Source of the DNA: Paenisporosarcina macmurdoensis
Lineage (GTDB): Bacteria > Bacillota > Bacilli > Bacillales_A > Planococcaceae
Direction: 5' to 3'
Length of the DNA: 64,000 nt
Assembly (NCBI RefSeq): GCF_042658845.1
Contig: NZ_JBHSRI010000009.1
Span: forward strand, 180,232-244,231
A model generated the notes under the pieces. It saw only the letters and a list, made by a program, of their open reading frames with translations. It was not told where the DNA came from and searched no databases. Shown here piece after piece: positions 8,761-17,767 of the stretch; position 1 is the stretch's first letter; each line of letters starts with the position of its first letter. The position numbers were made by a program, and so were the translations under genes.

Positions 8761-9951
8761 ATGAAGAAAATTAAAATTGGTTTATTAGCACGAATCGCAC
8801 TTGCAATTGCACTAGGTGTTTTAGTTGGATCGTTTGCACCCGAAGCGGTTGTTCGAGTAATGGCTACATTCAATGGATTATTCGGTAACTTCTTAGGTTT
8901 CGTTGTTCCATTAATTATTATTGCTTTTATTGCTCCAGGAATTGCTCAACTTGGTACAGGTTCTGGAAAGTTATTAGGACTTGCAACATTCTTTGCTTAT
9001 ACTTCAACGATAATCGCTGGATTTATGGCATTGATCGTTGCAAAAAATGTGTTGCCTAGGTTCATTTCTTCTTCTTCAGGAGAATCGTTTGAAAATCCAG
9101 AAGAATTTCTTGCAACATCGTTTTTTAAAGTAGATATGCCACCAGCTGTTGGCATCATGACGGCATTACTTCTTGCCTTCATATTTGGTATTGGTATGGC
9201 AGCAACTAAAAGTGACATACTAAAAAAAGGATTCGATGAATTTAATGTCATTATTGAAAAAGTAATTGCAAACGTTATTATTCCTTTACTGCCTGTACAT
9301 ATCTTCGGAATCTTTATGAACATGACTTTCGGAGGTCAAGTGGCTAAAATATTATCTGTTTTTGCCATCGTATTCGTGTTAATTATCATTTTACATTTCG
9401 TCATGCTCGTTATGCAGTATTCAGTTGCAGGTGCTCTAAATAATAAAAACCCATTAAAGCTTATGAAAATTATGTCACCGGCTTATTTTACGGCCCTTGG
9501 AACACAATCTTCAGCTGCTACTATTCCTGTGACATTAGCTCAATCTCGTAAAACTGGCGCTTCTTCTAAAGTAACAGACTTTACAATTCCGCTGTTTGCA
9601 ACAATTCATTTGTCAGGTAGTACAATTACACTTGTAACCTGTGCAATTGGAGTCATGTTATTAAATGGTCAAGCTATTGAATTTAATGCTATCATGCCAT
9701 TTATCTTCATGCTTGGAATTACAATGATTGCAGCACCAGGCGTTCCTGGAGGAGCGGTTATGGCTGCAATTGGCTTACTTAGTTCAATGCTCGGATTTAA
9801 TGAAACGATGGTTGCATTAATGATTGCACTTTACTTAGCACAAGATAGCTTTGGTACTGCAACAAATGTAACGGGTGACGGTGCATTGGCATTAATTGTG
9901 AATCGATTTTCACGTGATAAAGAAGGTAAACCCGACGTTGTAAAGAGTTAA
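8761..9951 (+). CDS. Dicarboxylate/amino acid:cation symporter (DAACS family)
   Basis: The 396-residue membrane protein belongs to the sodium/proton-coupled glutamate-dicarboxylate symporters. The serine-rich hairpin motif is TQSSAATIPVTL, and the C-terminal signature reads LYLAQDSFGTATNVTGDGALALIV, here spanning the substrate- and sodium-binding helix 8. AAGGAGG lies five bases before the ATG. It follows the metNIQ terminator by over 110 bases and has no evident partner, so the substrate (glutamate, aspartate, C4-dicarboxylate or cystine) cannot be read from context. It is somewhat shorter than the 420-450 residues common in the family. Confidence 0.9.
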   Translation: MKKIKIGLLARIALAIALGVLVGSFAPEAVVRVMATFNGLFGNFLGFVVPLIIIAFIAPGIAQLGTGSGKLLGLATFFAYTSTIIAGFMALIVAKNVLPRFISSSSGESFENPEEFLATSFFKVDMPPAVGIMTALLLAFIFGIGMAATKSDILKKGFDEFNVIIEKVIANVIIPLLPVHIFGIFMNMTFGGQVAKILSVFAIVFVLIIILHFVMLVMQYSVAGALNNKNPLKLMKIMSPAYFTALGTQSSAATIPVTLAQSRKTGASSKVTDFTIPLFATIHLSGSTITLVTCAIGVMLLNGQAIEFNAIMPFIFMLGITMIAAPGVPGGAVMAAIGLLSSMLGFNETMVALMIALYLAQDSFGTATNVTGDGALALIVNRFSRDKEGKPDVVKS

Positions 9952-10051
9952 TATTCAAGCAGTTCCGACTATTTGGTAATTTATTTACAATTCATTTTTC
10001 CTATGGTAATATAACAAAGCAAATATTCCCACATTTAAAGGAGATTAAATT

Positions 10052-10582
10052 ATGAAAAAATTACTATTAATTCTTGCTTCTCTTTCTTTAACTCTTGCAG
10101 CTTGTTCTGGAGACAAAGAAGAAACAAAAGAAACGACTAATGAAGAAACTAAAACTTCAGAAGAAAAAGTGAATCCTGCTGGAGATATGATGAAGTTTTA
10201 CTTATCTATTTCTAAATCAATAAATGAAGTTGATGCGGATTTAAATGCTTATGAAAACGCAAAAGCTGAAGAAGCACTTCCTGAAGGTGCTGAACTTAAA
10301 ACGATGCAAGATGCTGCAAAAACAGCTGCAGATAATGCTGCTGTAAAAGTAGAAGAATTAGAAGTTCCTGCTGAATTAAAAGATCAACAAGAAGCAATCG
10401 ACTCAGCGTTAACTAAAATGCAAGAAGCTTATACAATGAAATCAGAAGCCCTAGCTGCTGAAGGTGAAGTTGTATTAGATGAAGCAAATGCAAAATTTGA
10501 AGAGGCTGACACTGAATTAAATAAAGTGTTAGAAGAAGTAGGCTTAGCAGGTTCAAGCATTTTAAACGAAGTATCTCTATAA
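10052..10582 (+). CDS. Small acidic lipoprotein of unknown function
   Basis: The 176-residue protein has a lipoprotein signal ending at LAAC with lipidated Cys18, then a charged low-complexity linker of Glu/Lys/Thr (residues 20-45), then an alanine-, glutamate- and lysine-rich helical region with coiled-coil character up to the end. I do not recognise the family beyond similarity to YkyA/DUF-type putative cell-wall lipoproteins. AAAGGAG precedes the ATG and a terminator follows, so it is its own unit. Surface location is well supported; function is not. Confidence 0.85.
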   Translation: MKKLLLILASLSLTLAACSGDKEETKETTNEETKTSEEKVNPAGDMMKFYLSISKSINEVDADLNAYENAKAEEALPEGAELKTMQDAAKTAADNAAVKVEELEVPAELKDQQEAIDSALTKMQEAYTMKSEALAAEGEVVLDEANAKFEEADTELNKVLEEVGLAGSSILNEVSL

Positions 10583-10592
10583 GAAAAATTAG

Positions 10593-10627
10593 AAAAATTC
10601 GTCCGTTCATTCGGACGGATTTTTTTG
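10593..10627 (+). terminator. Intrinsic terminator after the lipoprotein gene
   Basis: AATTCGTCCG pairs with CGGACGGATT, followed by T residues. Confidence 0.85.
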
Positions 10628-10682
10628 TTTAAGAGACACACACACTTACAAGCTGCTTAATACCACATATGTATGTAATTAT

Positions 10683-11684
10683 TTAGCTATTAAAAATTAA
10701 ATAGGTGACTACGAAGTAACCAACAATGATAAGTAGTGAAGGTATCAGATAGGATAAACTGGTGGTATTCTTTTTACGCAATAACGATATGATAATCAAT
10801 ACTGATAACATGCTTACTGTAAAAGCTGTTATTTCGTGTAAAGGTGAGACATTTGCCAGGATGGATCCATTTTGATAGACGATATCAGAACCTACTAGAA
10901 TTAGCATGTTAAAAATATTACTACCAAGAATCGAACCGATTGCCAAGTTAATATTGCGTAACCTTAACGCTATTAGTACCGCAACTGCTTCTGGTAATGA
11001 CGTAGTAGCTGCCATTAGGAAACTACCTACAAATGTTGAGCCAAGACCTGTGATCTCAGCAAGAGTATCCCCAGTTATTGATAGCAATGTTCCGGCTCCC
11101 AAAATGGCTAATGCAGCAATGGAAAAATTTAAAACAGCCCTTCTAATTGATGTCGAGTGCAAATTTTCATGGATGACGTCTCTTTGAAAATCATTTCCAC
11201 TCAATTGGTTATCAATGGAGTCTTTGGATAATCCACTTATCACAAACATTCCTATCCCGTATACACATGCAATTAATAATGTATCTACTCCGACTCCAAG
11301 TATCATGAAATCTAATTTACGTATCAACGCAGCCAGTGTAATGATTGACAGCAGTAGTCCCAGTCCAGCGGTATATAAGTGTCCGTTAGAAGCTCGTTGA
11401 TACAATCTCATGTTTCTGTAGAAAATATCAAAGCAAGCAATAATGAATATATTAAACATATTCGATCCCAACATATTTCCTACTGCAATATCTGGATTTG
11501 AAATTAGAACTGATGTGAGACTTGTCGTAACCTCAGGTAGTGAAGTAGCACCACCTAACAAAAGAGTTCCTACGAGTAACCCACCAAGGGGTGTTTTGCC
11601 ACTTAAGATATCTGCATTATTGGACAGTTCGATAGCAGCTAAAACTGTAATGATGGCAGCTAACCCAAAAATAATATAGACCAT
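10683..11684 (-). CDS. Calcium/sodium antiporter (CaCA family, YrbG-like)
   Basis: The 333-residue integral membrane protein carries both alpha repeats of the cation/Ca2+ exchanger superfamily: GATSLPEVTTSLTSVL with GNMLGSNMFNI in the first half and ATTSLPEAVAVLIAL with GSILGSNIFNM in the second. The acidic residue in each SLPE motif is the cation ligand. Ten or so transmembrane helices are predicted. A GGGGG stretch lies a few bases before the start on the minus strand. It stands alone, convergent with the lipoprotein gene. It would exchange Na+ or H+ for Ca2+ across the cell membrane; the true ions cannot be read from sequence. Confidence 0.9.
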   Translation of the reverse strand: MVYIIFGLAAIITVLAAIELSNNADILSGKTPLGGLLVGTLLLGGATSLPEVTTSLTSVLISNPDIAVGNMLGSNMFNIFIIACFDIFYRNMRLYQRASNGHLYTAGLGLLLSIITLAALIRKLDFMILGVGVDTLLIACVYGIGMFVISGLSKDSIDNQLSGNDFQRDVIHENLHSTSIRRAVLNFSIAALAILGAGTLLSITGDTLAEITGLGSTFVGSFLMAATTSLPEAVAVLIALRLRNINLAIGSILGSNIFNMLILVGSDIVYQNGSILANVSPLHEITAFTVSMLSVLIIISLLRKKNTTSLSYLIPSLLIIVGYFVVTYLIFNS

Positions 11685-11832
11685 TGAATACCCCCTAAAC
11701 TAACATGGAAATTTCACCCACATAAAATAATCTGCTTGTAACCTATTTTATTAAAGAATAATGCCTCCCATTACATTTAAAATCAATAAATCGAATATTT
11801 TCCTTTTCAAAAATTAATTTATCTTTTTTTGT

Positions 11833-11862
11833 TTGAATCATTCCATAATGGGTATCTATATA
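11833..11862 (+). promoter_or_regulatory. Possible sigma-A promoter for the small gene at 11911
   Basis: TTGAAT (11833-11838) and TATATA (11857-11862) are 18 bases apart, about 50 bases before the binding site GAAAGGA. Confidence 0.35.
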
Positions 11863-11910
11863 AATGTGAAGGATAACAACTCGAATTGTTGAGTTGAAAA
11901 TTTGAAAGGA

Positions 11911-12112
11911 ATGATTCCCCATCCAATCACTAGATTTTACCTACACAGAACGTATGGACCAAGCTTTTAGAGGCGCACATGGAGTTGGGTTGTCTGATTA
12001 TCAACATAATTCAAAACTTCGATTAAAAGTCGAAATGGAACGTGAGCGCGACCATGAACTTGGCCAACAAATGGCAGCTCGATTAGAGCGTCAAGCACAT
12101 CGCGAAGTTTAA
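11911..12112 (+). pseudogene. Small protein gene with a probable single-base frameshift
   Basis: GAAAGGA at 11904-11910 is followed directly by ATGATTCCCC. In that frame only 19 codons are open. If one C of the CCCC run (11917-11920) were absent, a continuous 66-codon frame would run to the TAA at 12110-12112, using the codons that encode LDFTYTERMDQAFRGAHGVG and then a charged, Arg/Glu-rich helical tail ending RLERQAHREV. The downstream part (from ATG 11954, 52 codons) is clearly protein-like and a terminator follows. Either the sequence has a homopolymer error, or the gene is truly broken, or translation starts at 11954 without a good binding site. The family is not recognised. Confidence 0.55.
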
Positions 12113-12125
12113 ATTGATATTAGCA

Positions 12126-12156
12126 AAGCCAATGAGTCAAGTCTCATTGGCTTTTT
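12126..12156 (+). terminator. Intrinsic terminator after the small gene
   Basis: AAGCCAATGAG pairs with CTCATTGGCTT, followed by six T residues. Bases 12157-12395 beyond it hold an imperfect hairpin around 12172-12210 and no convincing gene. Confidence 0.85.
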
Positions 12157-12395
12157 TCAACTTTTAGTTGAAATCATTTCTCAATTAGAAACACTTTATT
12201 GAAAATGAGATGTCATTGCAAGATGTATAGGAGAATCGTGCTAATAATAGGGAATTCAATTATATTAAACGATTTTAATATATTAAAAGGCTCGTCTAAA
12301 AGATTTGCATGGGCTCGATAATTACGTTAAGATTAGAATGATAATAAATTAAGAATGGTATTTACCATTTATTTATACAATATGGAGGTAGTAAA

Positions 12396-13175
12396 ATGTC
12401 GACTTTAGTTATTCAAGATCTTCACGTTGCCATTGATGGTAAGGAGATTCTTAAAGGGTTAAACCTTACACTTAATACAAACGAAATTCATGCGATTATG
12501 GGACCAAATGGTACCGGTAAATCGACTTTAGCATCTGCTATTATGGGTCACCCGAAATATGAAGTAACTTCTGGTTCTGTAACATTAGACGGGGAAGATG
12601 TTCTGGAGATGGAAGTAGATGAGCGCGCTCAAGCGGGTATTTTCTTAGCTATGCAATATCCAAGTGAAGTCACAGGTGTTACTAATGCTGACTTCATCCG
12701 TTCAGCAATGAACTCTCGTCGAAAAGAAGGCGATGAAATTTCAATTATGAAATTTATTCGTGAAATTGATTCGAAAATGGAGTATCTTGAGATGGATCAA
12801 GATATGGCACAACGTTATTTAAATGAAGGATTCTCAGGTGGCGAAAAGAAACGTAACGAAATTCTTCAATTAATGATGATTCAACCAAAATTCGCTATTC
12901 TTGACGAGATCGATTCTGGTCTGGATATTGATGCACTTAAAGTAGTTTCAAATGGAATTAACCAAATGCGTGGAGAAGGTTTTGGTTGTTTAATCATTAC
13001 TCATTATCAACGCTTACTTAACTATATAACACCTGACAAAGTTCATGTAATGATGCAAGGTCGCGTCGTGAAAACTGGTGGCCCTGAATTAGCACATAAA
13101 TTAGAAGCTGAAGGGTACGACTGGATTAAAGTAGAACTAGGAATTGAAGACGAAACTGTAGGTCAAGAAGCGTAA
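12396..13175 (+). CDS. sufC: Fe-S cluster assembly ATPase SufC
   Basis: The 259-residue ABC-type ATPase forms the SufBC2D scaffold with SufB and SufD. Walker A is at residues 36-44 (GPNGTGKST), the signature is FSGGEKKRNEI and Walker B is FAILDEIDSGLD, all with the SufC-specific wording. GGAGGTAG precedes the ATG. It heads a tight sufCDSUB cluster, the order usual in Bacillales, and this operon is the essential house-keeping iron-sulfur system in the group. No obvious Fe-S regulator site was found upstream. Confidence 0.97.
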   Translation: MSTLVIQDLHVAIDGKEILKGLNLTLNTNEIHAIMGPNGTGKSTLASAIMGHPKYEVTSGSVTLDGEDVLEMEVDERAQAGIFLAMQYPSEVTGVTNADFIRSAMNSRRKEGDEISIMKFIREIDSKMEYLEMDQDMAQRYLNEGFSGGEKKRNEILQLMMIQPKFAILDEIDSGLDIDALKVVSNGINQMRGEGFGCLIITHYQRLLNYITPDKVHVMMQGRVVKTGGPELAHKLEAEGYDWIKVELGIEDETVGQEA

Positions 13176-13192
13176 GGAAGGGAGACATACAC

Positions 13193-14497
13193 ATGACGGT
13201 TGAAACGAAACTGGCATTAACCGAACAAGATGTACGCTCCTATTCAACTGCGAAACAAGAACCTTCTTGGTTTGCTGAATATCGTGTACAAGCCTTGCAA
13301 GCGGCAGAACACTTGCCAATGCCAACTCCAGATAAAACAAAAATTGATAATTGGAATTTCACGAACTTTCCAGAGCATACAGTAGAAAGCAAAACATTTG
13401 CTTCTCTTGCTGAGTTACCGGAAGAAGTGAAAGCCATCGTAACTGATGAACAAAAAAGTGTTTATATTCAACGCAACAATACACCTGCTTACTTACAAGT
13501 TTCAGAAGAATTAACGGCAAAAGGTGTTATTTTCACTGATATTTCTACAGCTATTCGTGAACATGGGGAACTTGTTAAAAAGTATTTCATGACGAATGGT
13601 GTTAAAACTGACGAGCATAAACTTGCAAGTTTAAATGCGGCTTTAGTAAATGGTGGCGTATTTGTATACGTGCCAAGAAATGTTGAATTAGTGGAGCCTA
13701 TCCAAGTTGTTTTCTTACATGATGATGCTCAAGCTTCTTTGTTTAACCACACAATTGTTGTGGCTGATACGAATAGCTCAGTAACATATGTAGAAAATTA
13801 CCTTTCAACTGTTCCTGAAGGATCAGGAATTGTAAATATTATTTCTGAAGTGTTTGCTGAAGATAATGCACACATCACTTATGGTGCTGTTGACGTATTA
13901 GCAACAGGAATTACTACTTACGTTAACAGACGGGGAATCGTAAATCGTAATGCTCGCATTGATTGGGCTCTTGGTTTAATGAATGATGGGTATACCATTT
14001 CTGAGAACGTGACACACTTAGTGGGTGATGGTTCTTATGGAGATACAAAAATGGTGACTGTAGGACGAGGGAAACAAAAACAAAACTTTACTACGAAAAT
14101 AATTCACTGGGGTAAACACTCAGAAGGACATATTTTGAAGCATGGTGTTATGAAAGATGAAGCCTCTTCTATTTTCAACGGAATTGGAAAAATCGAACAT
14201 GGTGCTACTAAATCAAATGCGGTACAAGAATCACGCGTATTAATGTTAAATGAAAAAGCTCGTGGAGACGCAAACCCCATTCTTTTAATTGACGAAGATG
14301 ATGTAACAGCGGGACACGCAGCTTCAGTAGGTCGCGTTGACCCTCTTCAACTTTATTACTTAATGAGTCGCGGTATTTCTAAACAAAATGCTGAGCGATT
14401 AGTAATTCATGGTTTCCTTGCGCCAGTTGTAAATGTATTGCCAATAGAAGGCGTTAAGAAGCAACTGTCGGAGGTTATTGAAAGGAAAGTGCGCTAA
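13193..14497 (+). CDS. sufD: Fe-S cluster assembly protein SufD
   Basis: The 434-residue beta-helix scaffold partner of SufB and SufC. The C-terminal half has the SufBD family core (IFNGIGKIEHGATKSNAVQE, then HAASVGRVDPLQLYYLMSRG). GGAAGGGAG lies nine bases before the ATG. Its TAA overlaps the sufS ATG by one base, so translation of SufD and SufS is coupled. SufD lacks the cluster-binding cysteines of SufB, consistent with a structural role in iron entry. Confidence 0.96.
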   Translation: MTVETKLALTEQDVRSYSTAKQEPSWFAEYRVQALQAAEHLPMPTPDKTKIDNWNFTNFPEHTVESKTFASLAELPEEVKAIVTDEQKSVYIQRNNTPAYLQVSEELTAKGVIFTDISTAIREHGELVKKYFMTNGVKTDEHKLASLNAALVNGGVFVYVPRNVELVEPIQVVFLHDDAQASLFNHTIVVADTNSSVTYVENYLSTVPEGSGIVNIISEVFAEDNAHITYGAVDVLATGITTYVNRRGIVNRNARIDWALGLMNDGYTISENVTHLVGDGSYGDTKMVTVGRGKQKQNFTTKIIHWGKHSEGHILKHGVMKDEASSIFNGIGKIEHGATKSNAVQESRVLMLNEKARGDANPILLIDEDDVTAGHAASVGRVDPLQLYYLMSRGISKQNAERLVIHGFLAPVVNVLPIEGVKKQLSEVIERKVR

Positions 14498-15726
14498 TGA
14501 TCAGTAAAGACATTCGAAGCTATTTCCCTATTTTAAACCAAGAAGTGAACGGCTATCCGCTTGTCTATCTTGATAGCGCAGCGACATCTCAAAAACCCGT
14601 TCAAGTCATTGAAGCCCTTAAGAAATATTATGAGTTTGATAATTCAAATGTTCATCGTGGTGTTCATACTCTAGGTAATCGTGCGACGGAAAGTTACGAA
14701 GGTGCCCGTGAAAAGGTACGTAACTTTATTTCTGCAAAGTCCACGCAAGAAATTATTTTCATGCGTGGTACAACGACGGCTATTAATACAGTGGCACAAA
14801 GTTACGGTGCAGCGAATGTTCAAGAAGGCGATGAAATCGTCATCACTTACATGGAACATCATTCAAATATTATTCCTTGGCAACAATTGGCTAAAGAAAA
14901 AGGTGCAGTATTGAAATACGTTGATTTAGAAGAGGACGGAACATTGTCTTTAGAAAAAGTCCGCGCAACCATTACTGAACGTACAAAAATCGTTTCAATC
15001 ATGTATGTGTCAAACGTTCTTGGGACGATGAATCCAATAAAAGAAATCACGCAAATTGCCCATGAAAATGGTGCAGTTATGGTCGTAGATGGTGCACAAG
15101 CTGCCCCTCATTTACGAATCGATGTACAAGATTTAGATTGTGATTTCTTCGCATTCTCTGGTCATAAAATGTGTGGTCCCACTGGAATCGGCGTATTATA
15201 TGGTAAAAAAGAATTGCTTGAGCAAATGGAACCTATTGAATTTGGCGGCGAGATGATTGACTTTGTTGGATTGTACGAGTCAACCTGGAAAGAACTTCCT
15301 TGGAAATTTGAAGGTGGGACACCGATCATTGCAGGTGCTGTAGGCTTAGCAGCAGCAATCGATTTCTTAGAAGAAATTGGTCTTGACGAGATTGAGAAGC
15401 ATGAACATCAACTCGCAGCTTATGCGATGGACCGCATGTCTACAATTAATGGATTAACCATTTACGGACCAAAAGATCCAAGTAAAAGAGCGGGAATTGT
15501 TACATTTAATTTAGATGATGTGCATCCTCACGATGTGGCAACTGTTTTAGATATGAACGGGATTGCTGTACGTGCTGGACATCATTGTGCGCAACCATTA
15601 ATGAAATGGTTGCAAGTAACTGCAACTGCTCGTGCTAGCTTCTATGTATACAATTCGGAAGAAGATATTGACCGATTAGTAGATGGGCTTAGCACTGCAA
15701 AGGAGTATTTTAACGATGTCTTTTAA
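14497..15726 (+). CDS. sufS: Cysteine desulfurase SufS
   Basis: The 409-residue class-V PLP enzyme removes sulfur from cysteine and passes it as persulfide to SufU. The PLP lysine is Lys224 in SGHKMCGPTG and the persulfide cysteine is Cys364 in RAGHHCAQP, the short-loop SufS arrangement. Start overlaps the sufD stop by one base; its own last 11 bases overlap sufU. Position in the operon and the two catalytic residues make the call firm. Confidence 0.97.
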   Translation: MISKDIRSYFPILNQEVNGYPLVYLDSAATSQKPVQVIEALKKYYEFDNSNVHRGVHTLGNRATESYEGAREKVRNFISAKSTQEIIFMRGTTTAINTVAQSYGAANVQEGDEIVITYMEHHSNIIPWQQLAKEKGAVLKYVDLEEDGTLSLEKVRATITERTKIVSIMYVSNVLGTMNPIKEITQIAHENGAVMVVDGAQAAPHLRIDVQDLDCDFFAFSGHKMCGPTGIGVLYGKKELLEQMEPIEFGGEMIDFVGLYESTWKELPWKFEGGTPIIAGAVGLAAAIDFLEEIGLDEIEKHEHQLAAYAMDRMSTINGLTIYGPKDPSKRAGIVTFNLDDVHPHDVATVLDMNGIAVRAGHHCAQPLMKWLQVTATARASFYVYNSEEDIDRLVDGLSTAKEYFNDVF

Positions 15727-16156
15727 TAATTTAGATCAACTTTATAGAACAGTGATTATGGACCATTACAAAAAACCTCGTAACAAAGGTTTGCTTGAAG
15801 ATAGCGTTACGATTGAAATGAATAACCCAACTTGTGGCGATCGTATTCATTTGACTTTACAAGTTAAGGATGGAATCGTAGAAAATGCTAAATTTGATGG
15901 TGATGGTTGCTCCATTTCAATGGCTTCTGCATCGATGATGACGGTTGCTGTAAAAGGAAAACCAGTCGATCACGCATTAAAACTTTCAACGATTTTTTCG
16001 GAAATGATGCTTGGAAAAGAACATGATGACTCTATTGACCTTGGTGATATCGAAGCTTTATCTGGTGTATCGAAATTCCCTGCGCGTATCAAGTGTGCAA
16101 CACTAGCTTGGAAAGCCATGGAAAAAGGTGTAGAAAAAGAATCACATTCGCAATAG
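15716..16156 (+). CDS. sufU: Zinc-dependent sulfurtransferase SufU
   Basis: The 146-residue protein accepts persulfide sulfur from SufS and passes it to the SufBCD scaffold. Zinc ligands are seen in NPTCGDR, DGCSIS and IKCATLAW. AAAGGAG at 15699-15705 inside the end of sufS sets the ATG at 15716, ten bases downstream; an upstream in-frame ATG at 15683 has no site. The 18-residue insertion after the second ligand cysteine distinguishes SufU from IscU scaffolds and is present here (KGKPVDHALKLSTIFSEMM). Confidence 0.95.
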   Translation: MSFNNLDQLYRTVIMDHYKKPRNKGLLEDSVTIEMNNPTCGDRIHLTLQVKDGIVENAKFDGDGCSISMASASMMTVAVKGKPVDHALKLSTIFSEMMLGKEHDDSIDLGDIEALSGVSKFPARIKCATLAWKAMEKGVEKESHSQ

Positions 16157-16171
16157 AACGGAGGAAAGATA

Positions 16172-17569
16172 ATGGCTAAAAAAATGCCTGAAATGGGCGA
16201 TTACAAATATGGTTTCCATGATAAAGACGTATCTATTTTCCGTTCAAAACGTGGATTAACACGTGAAATCGTAGAAACCATTTCAAATATGAAAGAAGAA
16301 CCTCAATGGATGTTAGATTACCGTCTAAAATCTTTGGAGATTTTTTATTCGAAACCAATGCCACAATGGGGCGGCGATATGGCTTCCCTAAACTTTGATG
16401 AAATTACGTATTACGTAAAACCATCTGAAGCAACAGAAACTTCTTGGGATGAAGTACCTGAGGAAATCAAGCGTACGTTTGATAAACTTGGTATTCCGGA
16501 AGCTGAGCAAAAGTATTTATCTGGCGTGTCTGCACAATACGAATCAGAAGTGGTTTACCACAGCATGAAACAAGAACTAACAGACATGGGGATTATCTTT
16601 AAAGATACTGGTTCAGCTCTTCGTGAAAATGAAGAACTTTTCAAAAAACACTGGGCTACAGTTATTCCTAACTCTGATAACAAATTCTCTGCATTGAATT
16701 CAGCTGTATGGTCAGGCGGATCATTCATCTACGTACCACCAGGTATTAAAGTGGAAACGCCTCTGCAAGCATACTTCCGTATTAACTCAGAAAACATGGG
16801 TCAATTCGAACGTACATTAATTATCGTTGATGAAGGCGCAAGCGTTCACTATGTTGAAGGATGTACAGCACCAGTTTATACAACGAACTCACTGCACAGT
16901 GCAGTTGTTGAAATCATCATTAAAAAAGATGCATATTGCCGATATACAACAATTCAAAACTGGGCAAACAACGTTTATAACTTAGTTACCAAACGTGCAG
17001 TTTGTGACGAAAACGCAACAATGGAATGGATTGATGGTAACATCGGTTCTAAATTAACAATGAAATACCCAGCAGTCATCTTAAAAGGTGAAGGTTCACG
17101 TGGGATGACGTTGTCAATTGCAATTGCTGGTAAAGGACAACATCAAGATGCTGGCGCTAAAATGATTCACTTGGCTCCAAACACTTCTTCTACGATTATT
17201 TCGAAATCAATTTCGAAACAAGGTGGTAAAGTGACATATCGTGGGATCGTCCGTTTTGGTCCTAAAGCTTCTGGAGCACGTTCAAACATTGAATGTGATA
17301 CGTTAATTATGGATAACTTATCGACTTCAGATACAATTCCATATAACGAAATCTTGAACGATAATGTATCTTTAGAACATGAAGCGAAAGTTTCAAAAGT
17401 GTCTGAAGAGCAATTGTTCTACTTAATGAGCCGAGGCATTTCACAGCAAGAAGCAACAGAAATGATCGTAATGGGCTTCATTGAACCATTCACAAAAGAA
17501 TTACCAATGGAATATGCAGTTGAGATGAACCGTTTGATTAAGTTCGAAATGGAAGGATCAATCGGCTAA
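16172..17569 (+). CDS. sufB: Fe-S cluster assembly protein SufB
   Basis: The 465-residue core scaffold subunit on which the cluster is built. Family features include EPQWMLDYRLKSLEIF near the start, the cluster-region VEGCTAPVYTT and the C-terminal RSNIECDTLIMD with the conserved cysteine, then FYLMSRGISQQEA. CGGAGGAAAG precedes the ATG. It closes the suf operon and is followed by a strong terminator. Confidence 0.97.
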   Translation: MAKKMPEMGDYKYGFHDKDVSIFRSKRGLTREIVETISNMKEEPQWMLDYRLKSLEIFYSKPMPQWGGDMASLNFDEITYYVKPSEATETSWDEVPEEIKRTFDKLGIPEAEQKYLSGVSAQYESEVVYHSMKQELTDMGIIFKDTGSALRENEELFKKHWATVIPNSDNKFSALNSAVWSGGSFIYVPPGIKVETPLQAYFRINSENMGQFERTLIIVDEGASVHYVEGCTAPVYTTNSLHSAVVEIIIKKDAYCRYTTIQNWANNVYNLVTKRAVCDENATMEWIDGNIGSKLTMKYPAVILKGEGSRGMTLSIAIAGKGQHQDAGAKMIHLAPNTSSTIISKSISKQGGKVTYRGIVRFGPKASGARSNIECDTLIMDNLSTSDTIPYNEILNDNVSLEHEAKVSKVSEEQLFYLMSRGISQQEATEMIVMGFIEPFTKELPMEYAVEMNRLIKFEMEGSIG

Positions 17570-17580
17570 TTCATATCTCT

Positions 17581-17615
17581 AATAAACCTCGCCCTTGGGC
17601 GAGGTTTATTTTTTT
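17581..17615 (+). terminator. Intrinsic terminator of the suf operon
   Basis: AATAAACCTCGCC and GGCGAGGTTTATT form a long perfect stem with a following T-run. Confidence 0.95.
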
Positions 17616-17767
17616 CGCAGAAATAACATTGTGAATATCTCGAACAAAGTACTAGCTGCACCTTTACCAAACGAATCAGTTAAGTGGTAATCTTGTGGCT
17701 CAATTGCTTTGGTCGCTCCCTTGTAACCTTCACGTAAGTATTTTGTTGATTTTGGTTTATTAAACAA
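17606..17767 (-). pseudogene. Probable 3' remnant of an unrecognised gene
   Basis: On the minus strand a frame is open from just after a TGA at 17771-17773 to a TAA at 17606-17608. Its roughly 53 codons give protein-like sequence (KYLREGYKGATKAIEPQDYH, later ASTLFEIFTMLFLRKK) with a mixed polar/hydrophobic composition unlike random non-coding DNA. There is no binding site or plausible start, and the stop lies inside the suf terminator. I read it as the surviving C-terminus of a gene lost to deletion; the family is not recognised. A small intact gene with a TTG start (17765-17767) is the alternative. Confidence 0.35.
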
